Of a stretch of DNA of 64,000 bases, positions 55,920 to 64,000 are shown in pieces. Each line of letters begins with the position of its first letter. The stretch's first letter is position 1. The stretch is taken from assembly GCA_025526915.1 (NCBI GenBank), contig JAHLKH010000123.1:19034-83033 (forward strand), given 5' to 3'. The notes below the pieces were generated by a model, which was not told the origin of the DNA, searched no databases, and saw only the letters and a list, made by a program, of their open reading frames with translations. This DNA is from Entophlyctis helioformis. Lineage: Eukaryota; Chytridiomycota; Chytridiomycetes; Chytridiales; Chytriomycetaceae. A program made the position numbers and the translations under genes.

Positions 55920-58070
55920 TCATGAGCTAGCAGGTACGGAGGCAGGAGCGTGGGCTGATATCCAGGCGACCTTGGCTGTAAGCGGTGCAGGAGGAGCAGG
56001 CTCGTGTCGGCTGCGAACGGCTGCTGGTGTGGCAGCGGCTGGCGCTGACACTGGCGCTGGCTTGGCTGAGCACCTGCAGGACGGCTCGGCGTGGTTGCGG
56101 CTGGTGGCCATCGTGGACAAGCAGCCACGCAGCGATCCCCAAACGCGTCGTGTTGGACGGCGTGTCAGCGTGTCGGCATGTCGGCACAAGGCATCAGCAA
56201 GCAGGCAGCCAGAACAACGCGCATGCACTTGCCATGGGTCGGAGGGCGTGTGTGCTGGACCAGCGGTGGCTGGACCGGCGGTGTGTGTGCCTGCTGCCTT
56301 CTGGCAGTGGCGTCGGGACGATTGGCAGCGGCACTGGCAGCGGCACTGGCAGCAGCACGAGCAGCAGCAGCTCGTTGCTGTCTTGCCGTGGGCGGCCCAC
56401 GCGCGATCTGCTTTCCCGTCGCATTCTCCAGCCATCGCACAAGCCGCCGCACAAGCGCCTGCATCTGCGGTGTTTGGGACAGCTGCTCGGCGGGCGTGGG
56501 CGGGCGTGGGCGGGCAGGCGCAGTGTCGGATGCGGGCCAAGCAAGCGGCCGCACGCAAGGCAGGCCAGCAGACAAGCAGAGCAGCAGCAGCAGTCAGCAG
56601 CGCACACGCCAACAACAACCAACAACAACCAACAGCAGCCGCAGGCCGACTCACCTTCCATGTGCCGTCACGCAGCAGCTGCCATCCACAGACGGCGGCC
56701 TTGGCGAGCAGAGTGGCGGCCGCACGCAAGACGGTGACGGTGCGCTCAGCAGGACTGGCGTCGGCGGCAGCCTGGTGGCGCAACCAGTCGCGGGTCTCTC
56801 GTGCGGCGTCAGCGGCAGCGCTGATGGGCAGCCAGCGGCATGGCCGGCAGACGCACGCACATGCAGTCCATCGCGGATCGGCGTTCAACGTCAGCGCAGC
56901 TTGGCAAGACGGCCAGGACAAGGCGGCCAGGACAGGACGGCCATCGGGACAACGCAGACTCACCTGTGGGCACGCTGAGCGAATGCAGCGATGGACTGTG
57001 CCAGCTTGAGAGCATGGGGCTCGATGGCGGCTGCCAGCTGGAAGAATGCGAATGTGACAGCAGCGAAGCCGATGTGGACAATCACAATGTCCTGAGTGGC
57101 GATATGCGGGCGATGGCAGGCGGATGGAGACGGATGGACGGAAGGCGTCAGTCATGCAGCACAGGAGCCAAGGATGCACGCGATCAGCGGTTGTGCGCGT
57201 GTCGAGTCGTGCCTGGCGTGATGTCTGGGCATGTGGAATGGGGAATGGGGAATGGGAATGGGGAATGATGGATAGCACCGGCAGAGCGTCGCTGGTGCCT
57301 GTGTATGGCCTGCTGCAGCCTGCTACGGCGTGGCATGGACGGCGTGGCTTGGACGGTGTGGCGCGAGACTCGCGGCCGTGGCGCGATCTGCCGACCATCG
57401 GGCCGTCGTCGCGACAACAAGCACGGCCGGCTACAACACCAACGGGCACGACAGCTCGCAAGCGACATGCGGCGGACAACAACAAGCAGAGCCAAGTCGT
57501 GCATGCCGGTTGTCGGCACGTCGCTGTTGGCAGTCGCCCAACAACCATATCCAGCTGCACCACCACCGTTGCCTGTTGCCAGTCATCACGCAGCGCCTGC
57601 AGATGGCACGATACGGCAACCTCCGCCGCGACCCAGCAAGGGGATGGCGGAGCCACAAGGACGACAACCAGCAGCAAAGGCGGCGGAGGCAGGAGCAGCG
57701 ACAGCAGGACTGGTGGCATGGGGAGCAGAGACATGCAAGGCATCTGCAAGCGATGTATAGGGAACGAGGGGAGGGCGTGCAGCATACACAACACAGCGCA
57801 GACAACAACAAACGGCACATCCCGCATGCCGACACTCGGACACCACATGCGCACACAAACAGAGGCAGCACACAGAGGCAGCAAACAGAATGCAGCAGAC
57901 AGAGGCAGCACACAGAGGCAGCAGCTGGATATCTGCCGCCATACTCGTTTCACGGCCAGAGACTCACCCCAAAGTGCGGCAAGGATGCAGTGGCAGGCCA
58001 GCCAGCCATGAGAGCAGCCAATACGACCATGAAAGCGAATGCTACACCGTATCCGAGCATGTTGTGCATG
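55920..58070 (-). CDS. putative multi-exon membrane protein (right-arm copy)
   Basis: Inverted duplicate of the gene at 41271-43410, with the same first-exon helix (GYGVAFAFMVVLAALMAGWP) and GTGAGT donor. Differences include changed lengths in the Cys/Leu-rich intron 1 and in the region around 56600. Functional status is unknown. Confidence 0.4.
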   Translation of the reverse strand, partial: HAQHARIRCSIRFHGRIGCSHGWLACHCILAALWGESLAVKRVWRQISSCCLCVLPLSAAFCLLPLCAASVCVRMWCPSVGMRDVPFVVVCAVLCMLHALPSFPIHRLQMPCMSLLPMPPVLLSLLLPPPPLLLVVVLVAPPSPCWVAAEVAVSCHLQALRDDWQQATVVVQLDMVVGRLPTATCRQPACTTWLCLLLSAACRLRAVVPVGVVAGRACCRDDGPMVGRSRHGRESRATPSKPRRPCHAVAGCSRPYTGTSDALPVLSIIPHSHSPFPIPHAQTSRQARLDTRTTADRVHPWLLCCMTDAFRPSVSIRLPSPAYRHSGHCDCPHRLRCCHIRILPAGSRHRAPCSQAGTVHRCIRSACPQVSLRCPDGRPVLAALSWPSCQAALTLNADPRWTACACVCRPCRWLPISAAADAARETRDWLRHQAAADASPAERTVTVLRAAATLLAKAAVCGWQLLRDGTWKVSRPAAAVGCCWLLLACALLTAAAALLVCWPALRAAACLARIRHCACPPTPAHARRAAVPNTADAGACAAACAMAGECDGKADRAWAAHGKTATSCCCSCCCQCRCQCRCQSSRRHCQKAAGTHTAGPATAGPAHTPSDPWQVHARCSGCLLADALCRHADTLTRRPTRRVWGSLRGCLSTMATSRNHAEPSCRCSAKPAPVSAPAAATPAAVRSRHEPAPPAPLTAKVAWISAHAPASVPASS

Positions 58071-58565
58071 TCGAGAGGGGGTTGTGTTGGCGGAGTTTGT
58101 GGTAAAGCTTGTTGGCGTGATTTACAGCGAGCAAGTTGAGATGGTGTGCGTGCCGGTTGTGCTGGATGGCGTGGCGATAGAGACGCGTGTTCTGTAGGCG
58201 GCCGTTTGCTGATGAGTGGAGTGTCGGCACGATGTTGTACAAGGAGCTATCAACCGCGCCAGCACTGCCGATGCCGCTGATGTTCTCAGTGAAAGTGCCA
58301 CGTTGAACCAGGCACAAGAGATGCGCAATGAATCAAATGCAGGACATGGCACCAATGCCACCACCGCCAAGCGACCCAAGTCAACCATCAGGAAACTGGA
58401 AATGCCGCACAGGTGATTGAGTGTCTGTGAATCCCTTGCACATGCCAAGAAGGCTGGCTTGTGTCTGCTGTATCCCAACTCTCATTGAATCTGCTTCGGC
58501 ACACCAAAATGACAGCACATCCGACCCATTCTGTTCCAGTCCGATCAAAAGGCAGCTGCCGGCAT

Positions 58566-59197
58566 TCACTCTGGCCGGGCAGCAGCGACTCCCTTGCGCT
58601 TGATCTTCTTGGGTTTGAACTTGAATGTTTTCGTTGGTTTTGGTGCCTCGAGCGCAAGCCTGTTGAGGTGCGCAACAAGCCGCCCAGCAACAGCCTTGTT
58701 CTTGCGCGAGCGTGCCATGCCAAGCAGCTCTTCCGCCTCGCGATCCGTCAGACTGTCGACGAGCATCTGAAGCACGACCCAGCTCTCGGTGCATTCGAGC
58801 ATGTGCATGTCCACCGCATGGCCGCGGTCCAGGAAGAAGCGCACCGTGTCGGGATGGCCCAGCGAGGCTGCCTCGGCAACCGCCTGGTGCGTGAGCGTGT
58901 TTGGGCGGTGGACAGCGAGCCACTTGACAAGATCCAGTCGGCCGTGCCTGACGGCAAGCAGCATCGTGTCAGCACTCACACACACGCTCGCGGCACCGTG
59001 CTCGATGAGGAAGACGGCAATCGCGTCGTGGCCGTTCCTGATGGTCGCGGCAAGCGTGTTGGCGTGGCAGCCCTCGCGCCGGTTGGCCACGAGCCAGTGC
59101 ACAACACTGAGATGCCCAAACTCGGCTGCTAGCGTCAGCGCAGCAACCGTGCAACCTTCGGTGCGGTGGTCGTGCAGCCAGCGCACGCTGTCTAGCC
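58566..59197 (-). pseudogene. 5'-truncated copy of the ankyrin-repeat gene
   Basis: The C-terminal part of the 39092-40775 gene, from about WLHDHRTEGC onward, is present and open to the stop at 58566. Everything upstream of the repeat-arm boundary at about 59197 is absent and replaced by unrelated sequence leading to mL40. The encoded repeats are essentially identical to the intact copy. An internal Met at 59186 could start a shortened product, but nothing suggests a promoter. Confidence 0.75.
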
Positions 59198-59297
59198 CCG
59201 CCGTTCAACAGCCGCGCGCAGCCAAGCGAGCCGGGCCAGAGCCAACGATCGCTTTCCGCCGCAATCGCCAACCGCCAACCGCCAACCGCCAACCGCC

Positions 59298-59927
59298 ATG
59301 CAACGATTCGCAGCCGCCCGCCCGCAGCCTCTCCACACGGCCCTGAGTGCGCTGGCAGCACCGCAGCCGCAGCCGCACACAGCACTCGCACCACTGGCAC
59401 TACTTGCACCACTCGCCCTGCCCGCCAGCCAGTCGCGGGCCATGGGGTCGACGCTCAAGAAGACGTCGGGGACCAGCGCCGCCGCCAAGAAAAAGGCGGC
59501 CAAGGACGCAGCCGGGATCAACGACCCCCGCCTGGCGCACATGCGCACCGTGCTGTACGCCCCGCCGGCAACGCCGCCCGCACCGCTGGCCGAGCCGCCC
59601 ACGCAGGCGCAGGCCACGGCCGTCAGCGCGGCGCCGGCTGTGCGGGCATCGAACCCGGCCACCGTGCAGGGCCAGCGGGAAACCATTGAGCGCGCGTGGG
59701 CGCTGCTCAAGGCGGAAGAGGCTGTTGCGGTGACCGAGGCGCTCAAGACCAAGTACGTTGCGATGCGCGAGGCGAATGTTGCGCTGGCGAGTGCGGATGC
59801 TCGGTTGTTTGAGGGCACGCTGGGCCGCGACGAGGTGACGCTGTTCCCGAAGCGCCTGCGTGTGCCCACCGAAACGCCGCCGCTCGCTGGCTGGGACTAT
59901 GAGCGCAACCAAAACGTTGCCCAATAA
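59298..59927 (+). CDS. mL40: mitochondrial large-subunit ribosomal protein mL40 (MRPL28 type)
   Basis: Single exon of 209 aa. The N-terminus (MQRFAAARPQPLHTALSALA) is Arg/Ala-rich with few acids, as expected for a mitochondrial presequence. The core has QRETIERAWALLKAEE, a helical stretch with KYVAMREANVALAS, and the C-terminal signature LFPKRLRVPTETPP followed by GWDYE. The FP..RVPT..PP..W.Y pattern is that of mL40/Mrpl28. The gene begins about 100 bp outside the right arm of the inverted repeat and appears intact. Confidence 0.85.
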   Translation: MQRFAAARPQPLHTALSALAAPQPQPHTALAPLALLAPLALPASQSRAMGSTLKKTSGTSAAAKKKAAKDAAGINDPRLAHMRTVLYAPPATPPAPLAEPPTQAQATAVSAAPAVRASNPATVQGQRETIERAWALLKAEEAVAVTEALKTKYVAMREANVALASADARLFEGTLGRDEVTLFPKRLRVPTETPPLAGWDYERNQNVAQ

Positions 59928-60167
59928 ACCCTAGTGCACCAGCAGGATATTCGCATTGCGTTGTCGTTGGACGGGCAGGGCTCGTTGCAGACGTAGTGGA
60001 TGTTTGTTGGATGGTTGGCTGCTGTCGTAGGTTGGCTGGATGGCGTGTTCTGCAAGAGACTCGACTCGCAAGACGCGACTGTAAAAAGGCAAGGCATGGA
60101 AAACGGCAAAACACGGGATTGAACAGACGGTAGGCTAGTGGTGGTTTACTGTGAAAGACAACACGCT

Positions 60168-61746
60168 TTAGTTGGTTGCCGACTTGCGGGTCGACGACAA
60201 GCGGCGCTTGATGTGGGCCTCGTGGCGCTTCTCCTTCTTCTCCTTGATGCGCTGGGCGAGGAGAGTGGCGTAGTTGGCAGCAGCCTCCTTGGACGACTCG
60301 ACGTTGCGGCGCTTGATGGCACGGAGGTTGCGCTTGCGCTGGAGAGTGAGGGGGGTGACCAGGCGCTGGATCTTGGGGGCCTTGGTGTTGACCTTGCCCT
60401 CGTGCTTCTTCGAGGGGATCTCACGGCGGATGACGTACTTGCGGACATCGTCCTCCTTGGTGAGGTTGAACATCTTGCGGATGTTGTTGGCACGCTTGGG
60501 GCCAAGACGCTTGGGCACCTGGACGTCGGTGAGGCCAGGGATATCCTGCTCGCCCTGCTTGACAACAACGAGCGAGAGAGCGGCAATGTCGGCAGCGACA
60601 ATGCAGCCGCGGACCGACTTGCGCTTGCGCTCACCGGTGCGGCGGGGGCGGTAGCACGAGTGGCCCTTGGACAGGAGGAGGCGGACACGCTGGGGGAGGA
60701 GGACACCCTGCTTCATGGGGAAACCCTGCTTGTCGTTTCCACCAGTGATCTTGAAGACGTAGCCCTTGAACTCGTCGCCGAGACCGTCGCCCTTGACCTC
60801 GGTGGCCATGCGCTTGTCGTAGAAGATGCGGCTGTTGTTGTCATTGTTGTTGTCGTTGTTTGTTGCAGATGGTCGCAGCATTGCAGCCGGCAGCCAGACA
60901 GACAGTCGCCGCGCAGCATTGCAGCCGACACGTTCGCCACCAGCCCGAGGCAGCCCCGTCAGCGATTCACGCAGCAGAGCGCGAGCAGCGAGCCGTACGC
61001 AGCCCAGCCGACCATGTTCAGCGCATTCACAGCAACCCGGTCAGTCGTGCGTTCAGCCAGCGTGGTGCATAGAGGACAAACTGCAGCCAGACTGCGACAC
61101 TCACAGCTTGCGCTCGTCATCCACCTCGATCATCTTCTGGGCACCAGTGGCCGGGTAGGCGATGTTGATCTGTGGAGGGGCAGCGTCAGTGTCGGGCGTC
61201 TTTGGAGCGCAGCACAGCCAGAGGCTGCTCAACGAGGGAGAGCGAGCTGGTCTGGTCTGGACCGGCCAATCTGGCCAAGGCTGGGCTGGACTGGGCTGGC
61301 AGCGGTGTGTCTGCGTGTCTCTGTGAATCTGACAGAGGCAGCTGGAAATGCGGCGGCGGCGGGTGCTGCCGTTGCTGGTGCTGTTGCTGGTTCTGTTGCA
61401 GCTGTCAGGGCCGAGTGTGCAGCAGCGCCGATTCTCGATTCTCGCTGCGTCTGAATCGAGTCGAGCCGAGTCGGGCAGTCGGGCAGTCGGGCATGCCATG
61501 CCATGCCATCCCATCCCATCCAAGGGTGCTCGTGGGAGGGACGCATCCATCCCATCCGTCCGTGTGTGGTGACGCAGCCGGTGGTGGTGTGCGTTGCAGC
61601 CGTGCATCCCGTCCGTGCGAGACACCAGCCAGCCAGGCATCCAGGCATCCATCCGGCCAGACCAGCCAGACCAGCCCGCCTCTCCTCGAGGATGCAAAGT
61701 CCAAGCCGATTCGCTGCAGCGGGCAGCCAGGCAGCCGCACCTTCAT
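60168..61746 (-). CDS. RPS6: 40S ribosomal protein S6 (eS6)
   Basis: Three exons, 61741-61746, 61105-61169 and 60168-60831, giving 244 aa in frame. The first exon is only ATGAAG. The junctions rebuild [20 protein letters not shown], then [31 protein letters not shown], a segment [16 protein letters not shown] and [12 protein letters not shown], all hallmark eS6 sequences. The C-terminus ends with [12 protein letters not shown], keeping the RRLSS phosphorylation site used by AGC kinases. A 571-nt first intron after the second codon is typical of ribosomal protein genes with regulated introns. It is divergent from the methyltransferase gene. Confidence 0.97.
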
Positions 61747-62216
61747 GTTCTGTTGGAAGTGCGGGAGCGTGCGTAAGTGGGCGAGTGCGCAGGTCGGTGC
61801 GGTTGTGTGCGGGTCGGGGCAGGCCGGCAGCGGAGAGCAGCGGGTGTTAGCAGGTGGTCGGCAGGCGGTGGTTGGCAGGCTGTGGGCTTTGACAGGCGGG
61901 CTGCACAGACAGGCGGCACACGTACGATTCAGTGTGCGGGAAACCAGCCGGCGGCCGCCCTTGCGCCAGTTTGATTTGCGTTTGATTTGCGTTTGAATTC
62001 CGTTTGACTTGCATTTGAATTCCGTTTGAAATCGACACCGAACTGCCTGCACACGCTCGCTCGCTCACCCCGCTCACTCGCTCCCCTCACTCCACTCGTT
62101 CCGTCTGGCCGTCGCCGTCGCAGTCTGGCTGTCGCCGTCTTACAGTCACAGACGCTGCGACTTACAGGCCGTTTTACAGGCAGTCTTACAGGCCGTCGTA
62201 CACGCTCACTCGCTCC
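61747..62216. promoter_or_regulatory. divergent RPS6 / methyltransferase promoter region
   Basis: 470 bp between start codons. It contains repeated GTTTGATTTGCGTTTGA-type units (about 61970-62030), two of which carry AATTCCGTTTGA, and Arg/Leu-rich spurious frames. No known ribosomal-protein promoter element was recognised. Confidence 0.45.
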
Positions 62217-64000
62217 ATGGCCGGCAAGCGCACGGCCTCGCTGGCCCGCAGGCGCGGCGGCGGCCCTGCCCCGCCCGTCGCCACGACGTCGCCAACGCAA
62301 GGTGCGTATCTGCCGCCATGCCTTGAATGCACCGCCTTCTCTGCCTGGCTCTCGCTCGCTCGCTCGCCTACTCACTTGCTCACTCACTCTGACTGGCACT
62401 CGACTGCCGTGGCCAGACCCCGCTGCAGACTCCCCGTCTGCCCACCCACCCCAGCCGCCGTCCACCTCATCACCGCACGCCTCGCCATCGCCTGAACCGC
62501 CATCTGAACAGCCGCCACCGCCAAACGTCGACATCGACGGCAACGACAACGACGGCAATGACAACAGCAACGACAGCGACAGCGTGGCCATGCTCGAAGG
62601 CAGAACCTTCTTCGGCGCGTCCTTCACGTTCCCGCCCCGCGCGCCGTCGTCCTCCTGGACCCGCCTGCCGCGCTCGCTCGATCCCTCGTGCCCGCACACG
62701 CCGTCCGAGTGGCTTGCCGCCGCCCTCATTGCCGCCCAAGTCGCCCTCTGGCTCTCCGGCCTCTGCCACCGCTCCCTCTTCCTCGCCCTCTTTGTCTTTT
62801 GGCGCCTCGCCTACAACGTCGGCATCGGCGCCATCCTGCACGCCCAGTCCACCGCCTCGTGGTTTGTGCGCCTCGTCAAGCGCGCCGGTCTGGGATCGGC
62901 ACCCCGGATACCGCGCTCCGACTGGGCCGCCTGGGCCGTGGACCGGCTCGTCGTCAGCCGCATGGAGCGCGACACGGATTTTGTGCACAACTACGACGCC
63001 ATGCCGTCCGAGTTCAATGCCTGGATCCTGTTCCAGGAGCTCTGCGACCTCGTCTTTGCCAACGACATTGCGTCCTACATCTTGTTCGCCCTCTCCTACT
63101 ACGCCGCGCCGCCGCTGGGAGAGCTTGTCCACGCGCGACATGGTCATTCTCGGCGGCGGCTCGCTCCTCGTCGCGTTCAACCTCTGGGTCAAGTCGGACG
63201 CCTACGAGCTGCTCAAGGACTTTTCCTGGTACTGGGGCGACTTTTTCTTTCTCATGGACGATGCCGAGACCCCGGATCTCGGCTTCGAGACCGTGCCGCA
63301 CCCCATGTACTCGATCGGCTACATTGGCTACTACGGCGTGGCCCTCATTACGCAGAGCTACACGGTGCTGTTCGTCTCGCTCGCTGCCCATATCTGCCAG
63401 GCGCTGTTCCTGGCATCTGGTCGAGAAGCCGCACTCGGCCAAACTCTACGACGCTCCCGTGCGTCGCACAGGCGTGTTTGCTGCGCAGAGCCCGTCGTCA
63501 TCCAAAAGTTCTTCTCGCGCGACCCTGATCGTGCTGCGCAACCTCGACCTGTTCCGCTCCACGGACGTGCTGACGCTGTTTGTGTGTCTGTACACGGTCC
63601 TCACGGCCGTGCTGGTCGGCCGATTGCCGACGAGGCATGGCGGTTCTGGTTCTTTGTCGGGCAGGCCCTCGTGTGGCGTGTGCTCCACACCTACGTGCTC
63701 GGCCTCATTCTGTATCTGCAGTCCAAGCACAAGTTCTGGAGCAGGCATTTCATTCGGCACGGGAGACGGCCCGCGCGAGGCGTTCCAGAACTGGAAAGTG
63801 TGAGTCTGGGTTGTCGCTCTCTCTCACACACACTCTCTCTTTCTAGTTGCACATTGCGCGTTTGGCACTGACGCATGCGATGGTGTGCAGGCTGTACAAC
63901 TTGTCCGTCACCATGACGTACGTCTCCTTCTTTATCTGCGCGTACAGGCTGTACCAGACACCGCCCTCGTTTATCCAAGGTCCATCCATCCTGCGCCACA
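62217..64000 (+). CDS. CHO2: phosphatidylethanolamine N-methyltransferase, Cho2 type (5' part)
   Basis: Exons 62217-62301, 62417-63799 and 63891 to beyond the window. After a Pro/Asn/Asp-rich N-terminus the membrane core reads TFFGASFTFP, a segment VFWRLAYNVGIGAIL, FNAWILFQELCDLVFANDI, FNLWVKSDAYELLKDFSWYW, MAPHPMYS-like PHPMYSIGYIGYYG, LVEKPHSAKLYDAP, NLDLFRSTDVLTLF, HKFWSRHFIRHG and LYNLSVTMTYVSFF. All are in Cho2 order. The enzyme makes the first methylation of phosphatidylethanolamine toward phosphatidylcholine in the ER. Four frame changes within 700 bp (near 63125, 63425, 63625 and 63765) break the exon; conserved motifs continue across each, so indels in the sequence are the first suspicion. 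Confidence 0.88.

Larger units (their letters stand above)
54410..59197 (-). repeat. right arm of 4.8-kb inverted repeat
   Basis: Reverse-complement partner of 40144-44910, with scattered substitutions and small indels. The outer end (59197) cuts into the ankyrin-type gene. The inner end (CTCGCTG at 54410) lies upstream of the FAD monooxygenase. It carries copies of the same three genes on the opposite strand. Confidence 0.93.

Noticed and set aside
61172..61740. Plus- and minus-strand frames of up to about 270 aa in the RPS6 first intron
   Set aside because: They consist of low-complexity CAT/CCAG and GGCTGG-type sequence, without conserved motifs.

Overview
The window looks like nuclear DNA of a zoosporic (flagellated) fungus, most likely a chytrid-grade lineage. 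It is GC-rich and gene-dense, and its genes carry many short GT-AG introns of about 45-120 nt. Fungal markers are FET3/FTR1 iron uptake, a CHO2-type phospholipid methyltransferase, mL40, a Cdc25-type RasGEF and a Ty3 chromovirus. A nephrocystin-1 (NPHP1) homologue, a ciliary transition-zone protein, suggests that the organism makes a flagellum. No rRNA, tRNA or CRISPR array was recognised.

Layout. 1-13.3 kb is an accessory block. The minus strand carries a partial gene with a TnpB/Fanzor-like RuvC signature (1-1930) and an XPG/FEN1-like nuclease gene (8739-13262). Between them sits a nearly complete Ty3/gypsy chromovirus (1940-8579) with 245/243-bp LTRs. An unrecognised, apparently broken gene follows (13.9-15.7 kb). 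15.9-39 kb is a housekeeping block: POLD4, Hikeshi, a 97-aa membrane protein, NPHP1, a RasGEF, LEO1, a Gln-rich fungal membrane protein, the head-to-head FET3/FTR1 pair, a DUF2431 methyltransferase with zinc fingers, a multi-pass membrane protein and MGS1/WRNIP1.

39-59.3 kb is built around a 4.8-kb inverted repeat (40144-44910 and 54410-59197). The arms flank a 9.5-kb spacer holding an ABCC transporter and a FAD monooxygenase. The left arm begins inside an intact ankyrin-type gene; the right arm carries only that gene's 3' part, so the left copy is the likely source. 59.3-64 kb holds mL40, RPS6 and the 5' part of CHO2.

A recurring oddity is single-base frame breaks inside otherwise well-conserved coding sequence, in both mobile and housekeeping genes. 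Most look like loss of one base. They should be checked against reads before any gene here is called a pseudogene. Exon limits below were read by eye from splice signals and protein continuity.
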